The translations under genes and the position numbers were made by a program. The notes beneath the pieces were generated by a model. That model saw only the letters and a program-made list of their open reading frames with translations, had not been told where the DNA came from and made no database searches. This document shows positions 1 to 7,786 of a stretch of 61,068 bases of DNA, one piece after another. The stretch comes from Pseudonocardia acidicola. GTDB lineage: Bacteria > Actinomycetota > Actinomycetes > Mycobacteriales > Pseudonocardiaceae. Numbering within the stretch: position 1 is the first letter of the stretch; each line of letters starts with the position of its first letter. The DNA is taken from NCBI RefSeq assembly GCF_012911935.1, contig NZ_JAAXLA010000040.1, positions 1 to 61,068 of the forward strand, written 5' to 3'.

Positions 1-156
1 GGGGAGGCGGGCGTGGGCGGCGCCATCGCCGCGGTCGCCGGTGCCGTCAACGACGCGCTGCGCCCCCACGGTGCGCGCGTCACCGCCATGCCGATCACCC
101 CGGAGGCCGTCCTGGAGGCGCTGGCCGGCGGAGTCCGGGAAGGGACGCAGCAGTGA
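1..156 (+). CDS. Molybdenum hydroxylase large (molybdopterin) subunit, C-terminal end only
   Basis: Only the last 51 codons are visible; the gene begins before the window. The readable end has the G-E-x-G pattern followed by an alanine-rich helix and N-D-A-L, which is the usual C-terminus of the molybdopterin-binding subunit of the xanthine dehydrogenase / CO dehydrogenase (CoxL) family. Its TGA overlaps the GTG start of the FAD-binding subunit gene, and the iron-sulfur subunit follows, giving the order large-medium-small. Such enzymes hydroxylate aromatic or N-heterocyclic carbons with water as the oxygen source. The substrate cannot be read from this fragment. Confidence 0.8.
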   Translation, partial: GEAGVGGAIAAVAGAVNDALRPHGARVTAMPITPEAVLEALAGGVREGTQQ

Positions 157-1031
157 TCCCGACGACGTTCGACTACGCCACCCCGGGCGGTCTCGACGAG
201 CTCACCGCGCTGCTCGCCGACGACCCGGCGGGGTCGGTCGTGCTCAGCGGCGGAACCTGGGTCGTCCCGAGCCTGAACCGGGGTGAGCTCGCGCCGCGGC
301 GCCTGGTGGACCTGCGCCGGGCCGGTCTCTCGTCGATCGAGCGGTCGGGTGAGGTGATCCGGGTCGGCTCGACCGTCACCTACGCCGACCTGCTGGCCTC
401 CCCGCTGATCGACGCCGAGCTGCCGCTGCTGGGCCTGATGGCCCGGGAGGTGACCGGCGGCCCGCAGATCCACCACCAGGGGACGCTCGGCGGGTCGCTG
501 TGTGCCGCGCGTCCCGGCTCGGACGCGGCGGCGGCCGTCGTCGCGCTGGGCGGCGTCGCGGTCGTCGCCGGGCTCGATGCGGTCCGCCGGGTCCCGCTGG
601 GGGAGTTCCTCCGCGACGCGTTCATCACCTGCCTCGCGCCGGGGGAGGCGCTGATCGCCGTCGAGTTCCCGGTGCAGCCGCCGTACGGCAGCGGTTACTA
701 CAAGCTCAAGCGGGGTGGCAGCAGCTGGCCCATCGCCACCGCCGCGGCGCTGGTCCGGCTCGGGGCGGACGGCGTCTGCGAGCGGGCGGTGCTCACCCTC
801 GGGGCGGTCGCGGCGGTACCGGTCCCGGTGTCGGTCGGGCAGATCCTGCACGGCAGGCGACCCGAGCCCGGCCTGCTCGCGGAGGCGGCCCGGCTCGCGG
901 CCGGCCAGGTCCGCGAACCCTGGGACGACGAGCTCGCCTCCGGCCGCTACCGCGCCGCAGTCAGCGGCGTCGTCGCCCGGCGCGCGCTGCAGCGCGCCCT
1001 CTCCGACACCCTCCAGGAGACCGTCCGATGA
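153..1031 (+). CDS. Molybdenum hydroxylase FAD-binding (medium) subunit
   Basis: The 292-residue protein matches the CoxM/XdhB FAD-binding subunit in length and layout. An LSGGTW segment near residue 30 corresponds to the first FAD-binding loop. The segment with GGPQIHHQGTLGG near residues 100-112, followed by PGSD, is the second FAD-binding signature (T-x-G-G-x-n-P-x-S-D type). It starts with GTG inside the stop of the large subunit and its own stop overlaps the ATG of the iron-sulfur subunit, so the three are translationally coupled. It should carry electrons from the molybdenum centre through 2Fe-2S clusters to FAD. The physiological electron acceptor and substrate are unknown. Confidence 0.9.
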   Translation: MIPTTFDYATPGGLDELTALLADDPAGSVVLSGGTWVVPSLNRGELAPRRLVDLRRAGLSSIERSGEVIRVGSTVTYADLLASPLIDAELPLLGLMAREVTGGPQIHHQGTLGGSLCAARPGSDAAAAVVALGGVAVVAGLDAVRRVPLGEFLRDAFITCLAPGEALIAVEFPVQPPYGSGYYKLKRGGSSWPIATAAALVRLGADGVCERAVLTLGAVAAVPVPVSVGQILHGRRPEPGLLAEAARLAAGQVREPWDDELASGRYRAAVSGVVARRALQRALSDTLQETVR

Positions 1032-1537
1032 CACCGCCGCCGACCACGCCGCCTTTCCAGCTCTCGGTGGTGCTCAACGGCGAACCGCGCTCGATGGCCG
1101 TCGATCCCCGGATGCTGCTGGTCGAGGCCCTTCGCGAGGGCTTCGGCCTGGCCGGGCCCAAGATCGGTTGCGCGACCGGGGACTGCGGCGCCTGCACCGT
1201 CCGGCTCGACGGCCGGATCGTGAAGTCCTGTCTGGAACTGGTGCAGGCCGCCGCCGGCAGCGAGATCACGACCATCGAGGGGATGGCCGACGGCGACCGG
1301 CTCAGCGCCGTGCAGCAGGCGTTCTGCGACCGCTACGGCTTCCAGTGCGGGTTCTGCCTGTCCGGGATGCTCTTCGCCGCCGAGGACCTGCTGGGCGCGA
1401 ACCCCTGCCCCTCCGACGAGGAGATCCGCGACGCCATCCGCGGCAACCTCTGCCGCTGCACCGGTTACCAGAACGTCGTCGAGGCGATCCGCGAGGCCGG
1501 CGCCGGCCGTCGCGCCGCCGCCAGCAGCGAGGACTGA
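1028..1537 (+). CDS. Molybdenum hydroxylase 2Fe-2S (small) subunit
   Basis: This 169-residue protein is the CoxS/XdhC-type iron-sulfur subunit. An N-terminal plant-type ferredoxin domain carries the cluster cysteines at C48, C53, C56 and C68 (CATGDCGACT then KSC). The C-terminal four-helix domain carries the second cluster motif, QCGFC and later LCRC. The ATG at 1028 overlaps the previous stop (ATGA), so I prefer it to earlier in-frame starts, which would run through the FAD subunit. An alpha/beta hydrolase gene follows after 3 bp, suggesting that one transcript covers hydroxylase, hydrolase and monooxygenase. Confidence 0.93.
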   Translation: MTPPPTTPPFQLSVVLNGEPRSMAVDPRMLLVEALREGFGLAGPKIGCATGDCGACTVRLDGRIVKSCLELVQAAAGSEITTIEGMADGDRLSAVQQAFCDRYGFQCGFCLSGMLFAAEDLLGANPCPSDEEIRDAIRGNLCRCTGYQNVVEAIREAGAGRRAAASSED

Positions 1538-1540
1538 CCG

Positions 1541-2503
1541 ATGTCCGCCACCGAACACGTCACGAACGGAGAACGAGCCGTGCCTGCCGAACCCAGCCCG
1601 GCCGCGGAGGTCGCCGTGGAAGCCCTGAGGGACACACCGGTCTGGGTGGCCCTGGGGGCCGTGCCGTACTCGATCGAGTACCTCGACGTCGGCCCGTGGC
1701 GGACCCGGGTCCTGCAGGCGGGCGGCGGTGAGCCGCTGGTCCTGCTGGCCGGGACCGGAGGCCACCTGGAGGCCTACGCGCACAACATCGCCGCGCTCGC
1801 CGAGCGCTACCGGGTGATCGCCTACGACTACCCGGGCCACGGTTACACCACCCACGCCACCGCCGCCCTCGAACTGCCCGTCTACGTCGAGCATCTGCTC
1901 GGGCTGCTCGACACGCTCGGCATAGAGCGGGCGCACCTGAGCGGGGAGTCCCTCGGCGGCTGGGTGGCGGTCAAGTTCGCCGCCGCGCACCCCGGGCGGA
2001 CCGGCCGGCTCGTGCTCAACACCCCCGGCGGAACCATGGCCCGGCCCGAGGTCATGGAGCGGATCCGCGGCCTGTCCCAGGCAGCTGCCGACGACCCGTC
2101 GGAGGAACGGATCCGCGCCCGGCTGGAGTGGCTGATGGCCGACCCGAAGACGGTGACCGACGAGCTCGTGGCCATCCGTCGCACGATCTACGCCCGCCCC
2201 GGGTTCGCCGAGTCGATGCGCCACATCCTCTGCCTGCAGGACCCGGAGGTCCGGCGCCGCAACCTCATCACGGACGAGGAGCTGGCGGCCGTCCCGAACG
2301 GTGCGATGGTCGTGTGGACCTCCGACGACCCGTCCGGTCCGGCTGCCGCCGGGACGGAGATGGCCGAGAAGATCCCCGGCGGTCGCTTCGAGTACATCGC
2401 GGGTGCGGGCCACTGGCCCCAGTGGGAGCAACGCGAGACGTTCAACCGGCTGGCGCTGGAGTTTCTCGGGAAGGCGTCGCCGTCGTCGAGTCCCCGGACC
2501 TGA
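1541..2503 (+). CDS. Alpha/beta hydrolase
   Basis: A 320-residue alpha/beta-hydrolase-fold enzyme. The oxyanion region is LLAGTGGH near residue 70, the nucleophile elbow is G-E-S-L-G (serine near residue 136), and the catalytic histidine lies in GAGHWPQWE near the C-terminus. It most resembles C-C bond or ester hydrolases of aromatic catabolism, but the exact substrate cannot be assigned. It sits 3 bp after the molybdenum hydroxylase small subunit and 10 bp before a flavin-dependent monooxygenase, so it is probably in the same operon. An internal GTG at 1580 is an alternative start that would shorten the protein by 13 residues. Confidence 0.88.
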   Translation: MSATEHVTNGERAVPAEPSPAAEVAVEALRDTPVWVALGAVPYSIEYLDVGPWRTRVLQAGGGEPLVLLAGTGGHLEAYAHNIAALAERYRVIAYDYPGHGYTTHATAALELPVYVEHLLGLLDTLGIERAHLSGESLGGWVAVKFAAAHPGRTGRLVLNTPGGTMARPEVMERIRGLSQAAADDPSEERIRARLEWLMADPKTVTDELVAIRRTIYARPGFAESMRHILCLQDPEVRRRNLITDEELAAVPNGAMVVWTSDDPSGPAAAGTEMAEKIPGGRFEYIAGAGHWPQWEQRETFNRLALEFLGKASPSSSPRT

Positions 2504-2513
2504 GGAGCCATCC

Positions 2514-3593
2514 GTGGAATTCATCGTGGGCAATCTCGCGCACATCGCCGAGCTGGGGCAGGTCAAGCTCGCCGAGGACGTCGGGTTCACGCACTACGGC
2601 GCGGGGCAGGGGCCGCTGCACTCCAGCGACCCGTTCCAGTTCCTGGCCCTCGCGGCTCGCGAGACCGGCAGCATCCGGCTGGGCCCGTACGTGATGGATC
2701 CGCTCACCCGCGTCGCCCCGTCGGTGGCCAACTCCCTGGCGACGCTGCACCTGGTGTCGGAGGGCCGGGGGTTCCTCGGGATCGGGACCGCGAACTCGGC
2801 CCTGCACGCCATGGGCCGCAGAAGCGCCAGACCCGAGGAGCTGGCCGACGCCGTCGAGGTGGTCTCGGCGCTGGTCAAGGGTGGACGTATCGACCACACC
2901 TGGCGGGGCGAGACCAAGGCCGCGCAGCTGCTCGGTCCACCTGACGCCGGCTTCTTCCGCACAGACCCGGAGTTCCCGATCTACATCGCCGCCGGCGGAC
3001 CCAAGGGCGTCGCGAACGCCGCGAGGTACGCCGACGCGTTGCTCTACTGCGCGGGCCCCAACCCCGAGTTCATCACGCTCATCCGCCGTGAGCTGGAGAA
3101 GGAGGTGGCCGCGGCGGGCCGGGCGCCCGGCAGCGTGAAACTGATCGGGGTCACCTTCTTCTACCGGCTGCGCAACGGGGAGACCTGGGAGGACGCGCTG
3201 ACCAAGGGCTTCGGCACGACCGCCCCGATGGGCTCGGCGATCAGCGACATGGGGTACCTGAAGAAGTTCCGGGAGGAGATCGGTGCCGACATCGTGGACC
3301 GGTCGCTCACCGCGGTGTCCGCGGTGATGGGGGCGCCGGAGAACGTCGGCGCGGAAAGCCACCTGGACCAGTGGGACACCTACGCGAAGGGCTTCGACCC
3401 ACGGCACATGCCGTTCATGTCGCAGGAGTTGCTCGACTTCTGGACGCTGTACGGGTCGCCGGGCGATCTCCTGGAGAAGGCCCAGTTGATGCTCGAGAGC
3501 GGGCTGGACGGGCTGAGCGTGTTCCTCTACAACCCGGCCACGGCGCGGCGCGACATCGCCGACATCGGCTCGACCATCCTCGCGCACATCTGA
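2514..3593 (+). CDS. LLM-class flavin-dependent oxidoreductase (luciferase-like)
   Basis: A 359-residue bacterial-luciferase-like monooxygenase or F420-dependent oxidoreductase. It has the TIM-barrel pattern of this class: an early GxxHYGxGQ strand, a segment reading LGPYVMDPLTR, then the GRGFLGIGTANSAL turn and YIAAGGPKGVANAARYADALL near residues 160-180, which contact the cofactor. The GTG at 2514 has a well-placed TGAGGAG ribosome site and lies just past the hydrolase stop; an upstream in-frame start would overlap the whole end of the hydrolase. Whether it uses FMN or F420 cannot be decided by eye. It is the last gene before a bidirectional terminator. Confidence 0.88.
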   Translation: MEFIVGNLAHIAELGQVKLAEDVGFTHYGAGQGPLHSSDPFQFLALAARETGSIRLGPYVMDPLTRVAPSVANSLATLHLVSEGRGFLGIGTANSALHAMGRRSARPEELADAVEVVSALVKGGRIDHTWRGETKAAQLLGPPDAGFFRTDPEFPIYIAAGGPKGVANAARYADALLYCAGPNPEFITLIRRELEKEVAAAGRAPGSVKLIGVTFFYRLRNGETWEDALTKGFGTTAPMGSAISDMGYLKKFREEIGADIVDRSLTAVSAVMGAPENVGAESHLDQWDTYAKGFDPRHMPFMSQELLDFWTLYGSPGDLLEKAQLMLESGLDGLSVFLYNPATARRDIADIGSTILAHI

Positions 3594-3654
3594 TTCCGAT
3601 CAATGCGGGAGCCGGGCCGGTCCCACCCCGGACCGCGGTTCGACCGGTTCAGCT

Positions 3655-3688
3655 CTCGGCCGGCCTGTCATGAGCCAGGCCGGCCGAG
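3655..3688. terminator. Bidirectional terminator-like hairpin between convergent genes
   Basis: A perfect inverted repeat with 13-bp arms (CTCGGCCGGCCTG and its complement) encloses an 8-nt loop. It lies between the stop of the plus-strand luciferase-like gene and the stop of the minus-strand acyl-CoA ligase, where a shared terminator is expected. There is no strong T-tract on either side, as is common for actinobacterial terminators. Confidence 0.7.
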
Positions 3689-3753
3689 GACGGACTCGCC
3701 GCGGCGCGGTGGGCGAGCCCACCGCTGACCACGGGCGGGGGAGCGGCCGGTCG

Positions 3754-5304
3754 TCAGGAGGCGTCGACCGCCACCCCGGCGAACCTGCTGCGCAACGCCG
3801 CCTTGTCGATCTTCCCGACCGGCGTCTTCGGGACCGTGTCGACGAACGCGACCTGCCGCGGCTTCTTGTAGTCGGCCAGCCGCTCGGCGCAGAAGCCGAC
3901 GAGTTCGGCCTCGGTCGCCATCTTCTGCGCGTGCAGCGAGATCACCGCCAGGACGGTCTCGCCCCATGTCTGGTCCGGGACGCCGATGACCGCCGCCTCC
4001 GCGACGGCGGGATGGGAGTACAGGACGTCCTCCACCTCCCGCGGGTACACGTTGGCACCACCGGTGATGATCATGTCGTGCTTGCGGTCGACGATGTAGA
4101 GGTAGCCCTCGGCATCCCGGATTCCGATGTCGCCGGTGTGCAGCCAGCCACCCTTCAACGCCTGCGCGGTCGCTTCCGGAAGGCCCCAGTAGCCGGCCAT
4201 CACGTTCGCCCCCCGCAGGAGCAGCTCCCCGCGTTCCCCGGCCGGGCACTCCTCCTCCACGGATCCGACGCGCACCTCCACGTGCGTGATCTCCCGTCCG
4301 CACGACGCCAGCCGGCGCTGGTCTCCGTCGAGTCGGTGGTCCTCCTTGCGCAGGACGGTGCTGATGGTGGCGCTCTCGCTGAGCCCGTACATCTGGACGA
4401 AGATCGGTCCGAAGCGCTCCAGCGCGACGCCGAGCACCGGTACCGGGATCGGCGCCGCGGCGTAGAAGATCGTCTGCAGGCTGCTGAGATCGTGTGCGTC
4501 GAGCAGGTCGGGGCGCTGCAGCAGCAGCGCGATCATCGTCGGGACCAGGAACGCGTCGGTGACCCGGTATCGCTCGATGAGATCCACGACGGTCTCGAGG
4601 TCGAACGGCACGGCGATGACGGTCATGCCGCGCATGAGCGCGGCCATGTGCGGGATGCACGCCGCGTGGTAGTAGGGAACGCAGGCCAGGTAGACGCCCT
4701 CGGCGTTGTGGAACCCCTCGACCAAGAAGTTCGTCGCGCTGTGGATGAGGTTGGCGTGCGTGAGCTGGACACCCTTCGGGCGCCCCGTGGTGCCGCTGGT
4801 GTAGATCAGCATCGCGGTTGAGTTCTCCGCCGTGTCCACCCGGGGTGGGTTCGGCGACGCGCCGGCCACCATGGCCTCGAAATCCACCGTGCCCGGTACG
4901 GCGCCGTCCACCGTGATCACCTGGCGCAGCTGCGGCAGACGCGCCCCGACCGCCGCGACGGTGCCGAGCAGGTCCGTCGAGGTGACCACGACCGACGCGC
5001 CGGAGTCGGCCAGGATGAATCCGACCTCGTCGTGCTTGAGCCGCTCGTTGACGTTGACGGTCACCGCACCGAGGAGACCGACGGCGAAGGGGAGTTCGGC
5101 GCAGACCGCGGAGTTGCCGAGCAGCATGGCGACCCGGTCCCCGCTGCGGACACCGAGCGACGCCAGTCCGTTCGCGATCCGCACCGATCGTTGCGCCACC
5201 TCCGCGAACGAGTACCGACGGTCCCGACGCGGGTCGATCAACGCGATGCGGTCGGGCAGGGCCCGTCCCTGCTTGGCGAGGACGTCACCGAGAACTCTCA
5301 TCAT
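3754..5304 (-). CDS. AMP-forming acyl-CoA ligase (class I adenylate-forming enzyme)
   Basis: A 516-residue enzyme of the fatty-acyl / aryl-CoA ligase family. The P-loop signature reads YTSGTTGRPKGV near residues 168-179. The YGLSESATI motif (A5), the TGDIG segment (A7) and the C-terminal KTPVGKIDKAALR with its catalytic lysine (A10) are all present, so it should be active: carboxylate plus ATP plus CoA gives acyl-CoA. It is the last gene of the minus-strand aromatic operon, and its ATG directly abuts the preceding stop. In this context it may activate an aromatic acid or a ring-cleavage carboxylate, but that is inference. Confidence 0.9.
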   Translation of the reverse strand: MMRVLGDVLAKQGRALPDRIALIDPRRDRRYSFAEVAQRSVRIANGLASLGVRSGDRVAMLLGNSAVCAELPFAVGLLGAVTVNVNERLKHDEVGFILADSGASVVVTSTDLLGTVAAVGARLPQLRQVITVDGAVPGTVDFEAMVAGASPNPPRVDTAENSTAMLIYTSGTTGRPKGVQLTHANLIHSATNFLVEGFHNAEGVYLACVPYYHAACIPHMAALMRGMTVIAVPFDLETVVDLIERYRVTDAFLVPTMIALLLQRPDLLDAHDLSSLQTIFYAAAPIPVPVLGVALERFGPIFVQMYGLSESATISTVLRKEDHRLDGDQRRLASCGREITHVEVRVGSVEEECPAGERGELLLRGANVMAGYWGLPEATAQALKGGWLHTGDIGIRDAEGYLYIVDRKHDMIITGGANVYPREVEDVLYSHPAVAEAAVIGVPDQTWGETVLAVISLHAQKMATEAELVGFCAERLADYKKPRQVAFVDTVPKTPVGKIDKAALRSRFAGVAVDAS

Positions 5305-6378
5305 TCACCCTTCTCCGGCCCCGACCTGGATCGCACTGCACTGTTGATCGCACTGCACTGTTGATCGCACTGCACTGTCGTAGGTGTTCGCGCCGGTGGC
5401 GGCCCGATCGGCGAGCCGTCGAAGGCTCGCGGCGCGGTCCGCGGCCAGCTCGTCGACGATCGCCTGCGCCGTGGTCACCGAACGGACGCTGCCGACGCCG
5501 TGACCGGCCGACCACAGGCTCTTCCACGGCTTGGCCCCCTGCAGATCTCCCGAGAAATCGGCCGGCCCCACGCCGTCGATGTCGTAACCGGCGCGTTCGA
5601 GGCTGGGCCGCAACCAGTTGGCGGTCACGCCGGTGACGGCCCTGCTCGTCACGACGTCCGCCATCTCCGCGGCGAGCAGCATGTCGCGGTATCCGTCGCC
5701 GGCGAGGCTTTCGGTCGCCGCGATGAAGCGCGTTCCGATGTAGGCACCGTCCGCGCCGAGGGCCTCGACGGCGGCCACACCACCGCCGTCACCGATGCCG
5801 CCGGCGACGAGCAGCGGGCCGTCGTGGAAGTCGCGGACCGCGGGGACGAAGGCCAGCGGGCTGAAGGTCCCGGTGTGGCCGCCACCGCCCGCGCAGACGA
5901 GGACGAGTCCGTCGACGCCTGCAGCCAATGCCCGCTTCGCCTGGGCGAGTGTGGCGACGTCGGCGAAGACCTCACCCCCGTAGCCGTGGACGGTGTCCAC
6001 GACGCGGTTCGGGGCGCCGAGGGAGGTGATCACGAGGTCGGGCCGGTACCGGCGGAGGATGTCGACCTCGGCGTCCAGACGCCGGTAGGTCCGGTGGGCG
6101 AACAGGTTCACCGCCCAGGTACCGCTGCCCGCAGCGCCGGCGGCGGCATCCGCGGCCACGCCGTCCCTGATCGTCCGGCACCAGCTGTCGAAGTCGGTGA
6201 GCTCGCGGGCGTTGGGCGCCGGGAAGGCTCCGACGATCCCGGCGCGGTGGGCGGCCAGTACCAGCTCGGGGCCGGACACCAGGAACATCGGGGCGGCGAC
6301 GACGGGTATCCGCAGTCGAGCCAGCACCGGTGCCGGCGTCGCCGCTGTACCGCAGCCATCGTGAGCCGTGGCGGTCAT
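5305..6378 (-). CDS. Nitronate monooxygenase / 2-nitropropane dioxygenase family flavoprotein
   Basis: A 357-residue FMN-dependent TIM-barrel protein. The N-terminus has the family pattern (IPVVAAPMFLVSGPELVLAA, about residues 24-43). Further on it has VCAGGGGHTG and GGIGDGGGVAAVEALGADGAYIGTRF, the phosphate-binding loop of this family. The ATG at 6378 overlaps the SDR stop (ATGA). The last coding positions run through a 17-bp tandem repeat, giving an odd Cys/Gln-rich tail unlike family members. Such proteins oxidise nitronates, but many relatives have other roles. In this operon an enoyl-reductase-like or flavin-dependent role is possible. Confidence 0.85.
   Translation of the reverse strand: MTATAHDGCGTAATPAPVLARLRIPVVAAPMFLVSGPELVLAAHRAGIVGAFPAPNARELTDFDSWCRTIRDGVAADAAAGAAGSGTWAVNLFAHRTYRRLDAEVDILRRYRPDLVITSLGAPNRVVDTVHGYGGEVFADVATLAQAKRALAAGVDGLVLVCAGGGGHTGTFSPLAFVPAVRDFHDGPLLVAGGIGDGGGVAAVEALGADGAYIGTRFIAATESLAGDGYRDMLLAAEMADVVTSRAVTGVTANWLRPSLERAGYDIDGVGPADFSGDLQGAKPWKSLWSAGHGVGSVRSVTTAQAIVDELAADRAASLRRLADRAATGANTYDSAVRSTVQCDQQCSAIQVGAGEG
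5329..5378. repeat. 17-bp tandem repeat, about 2.9 copies, inside the end of the flavoprotein gene
   Basis: The unit GATCGCACTGCACTGTT occurs exactly at 5329-5345 and 5346-5362, and 16 of 17 bases recur at 5363-5378. Because 17 is not a multiple of three, each copy is read in a different frame of the overlying minus-strand gene. A change in copy number would therefore alter the C-terminus and its distance to the next gene. Confidence 0.95.
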
Positions 6379-7226
6379 GCGCGCCCCGCCGCGGGGTCGC
6401 CGGAGATCCGCTGCCCGCGGTGGTGGCGCCCGGATCGACGCACGTCGAGGCCGCCGTCGCTGGGTAGTACCGCGCCCGTCACGAAGGGGGCCTCGGTGGC
6501 GCTGGCGAGCAGGACGTACAGCGCTGCGTGATCTGCGGGTTCTGCGACGAAGCCCAGCGGCACCGTCTCCGCGACCCGGTCCATCAGCCCGGGCCGGTCG
6601 TCGAGTCGTCCCCGGCCGACGCCGGACTCCGACAGCCCGCTCAACCCCGTGGCGGTCGCACCCGGAGCGATGGCGTTGACCCGCACCTCGGGAGCGAGCT
6701 CGTGGGCGAGCTGGCGCACCAGCCCGACCACGGCGTGCTTGGCCGCGACGTACAGCGCCCCGCCGCCGCCGGCGTAGCGGCTGCTGCTGGAGGCGGTGAA
6801 GATCATGCTCCCCCGGGTCGTGCGTAGCGTGTCCGCCACCGTCCGCGCTCCCAGCAGGTAACCGAGGACGTCGACGGCGAACAGCTCGTGGAACGCGGCG
6901 GGTAGCTGATCGACCGGGATGTCCTCGAGCCGCGTCCACATGTCGTGCACGCCGGCATTGGCCACATAGGCGTCGACCGGCCCGAAACTCTGCGAGGTCG
7001 CATCGAGGACCGCCTCGTGGGCGGCGGCGTCGCGCACATCACCGCCCACGACGACCAGCCGGTCGGACCACTCGGCCCGCAGGTCGTGCAGCGCGTCGGG
7101 TCGCCGGTCGAGCACACCCACGCGCGCACCCTCGGCCAGGAACCGCTCCACCACGGCGCGTCCGATGCCGCTCGCACCGCCCGAGACGAGGGCGACCTGT
7201 CCGCGCAACCGCTCCGACCCGCTCAC
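6375..7226 (-). CDS. SDR-family dehydrogenase, probable cis-dihydrodiol dehydrogenase
   Basis: A 283-residue short-chain dehydrogenase. The cofactor loop reads SGGASGIG near residues 15-22 (TGxxxGIG type), VANAG (NNAG equivalent) follows near residue 90, and YVAAK supplies the catalytic Tyr and Lys near residues 157-161. The GTG at 7226 overlaps the stop of the dioxygenase beta-subunit gene. Placement directly after a ring-hydroxylating dioxygenase suggests it oxidises the cis-dihydrodiol to a catechol-type product with NAD, like BphB or CmtB. The last 20 or so residues are a basic extension not typical of the family. Confidence 0.87.
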   Translation of the reverse strand: MSGSERLRGQVALVSGGASGIGRAVVERFLAEGARVGVLDRRPDALHDLRAEWSDRLVVVGGDVRDAAAHEAVLDATSQSFGPVDAYVANAGVHDMWTRLEDIPVDQLPAAFHELFAVDVLGYLLGARTVADTLRTTRGSMIFTASSSSRYAGGGGALYVAAKHAVVGLVRQLAHELAPEVRVNAIAPGATATGLSGLSESGVGRGRLDDRPGLMDRVAETVPLGFVAEPADHAALYVLLASATEAPFVTGAVLPSDGGLDVRRSGRHHRGQRISGDPAAGRA

Positions 7227-7786
7227 AGGAACGTGTTGATGTTCTGCGAGAGCAGCACGGACTGGCCCATCACGACGGTTCGCCGGGCGATCCGCAGCCC
7301 GTCGTCGGTCCTGCGGAGGACATCGGTGCGGCGGGCGCTGAGCACGTCCTCCTCGTCGTGGTTGCGGTTGCGGTAGCTCACCAGCACCGAGCGGACGAGC
7401 AGTTCGCCGGCCGCAGCAGGCTCCTCCCCGTCTCGGAGAGGGTCGGCACCGGGCTCCGCTGCGACCGCGTCGACCTCGATGTTCGTGACGAGATGGACGT
7501 GGCGGGTCGCCGGGTCCTCCGCCCAGGCGGTGGGGGCCTGGAAGCGAGCGACCCGCCGCGACAGGTCGGTGAAGTTGTCGTCGAAGTAGGCCATGTGCGA
7601 CCGGATGACACTGCCCAACGGGTCGCGGCGCATCCGGTTCTCCACCCCCGGTACCCAGTAGCGGACGTCGGGGGTGAACAGTGCCAGCCAGTCGTCGTAG
7701 CGTTCCTCGTCCAGCAGCCGGGCCTCCCGGTAGAGGAATCGACTCACCTCGAAATGCAGCGCCATCTCGTCGATGAGATCGCTCAC
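7223..7786 (-). CDS. Aromatic-ring-hydroxylating dioxygenase beta subunit
   Basis: The 187-residue protein has the NTF2-like fold of the small subunit of Rieske dioxygenases. It shows FLYREARLLDEERYDDWLALFTPDVRYWVP near the N-terminus, a classic beta-subunit opening, and a family-typical conserved end with RRTVVMGQSVLLSQNINTFL. The GTG start at 7786 overlaps the alpha-subunit stop (GTGA), and its stop overlaps the SDR start. It plays a structural role in the alpha3beta3 oxygenase. Confidence 0.93.
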   Translation of the reverse strand: MSDLIDEMALHFEVSRFLYREARLLDEERYDDWLALFTPDVRYWVPGVENRMRRDPLGSVIRSHMAYFDDNFTDLSRRVARFQAPTAWAEDPATRHVHLVTNIEVDAVAAEPGADPLRDGEEPAAAGELLVRSVLVSYRNRNHDEEDVLSARRTDVLRRTDDGLRIARRTVVMGQSVLLSQNINTFL

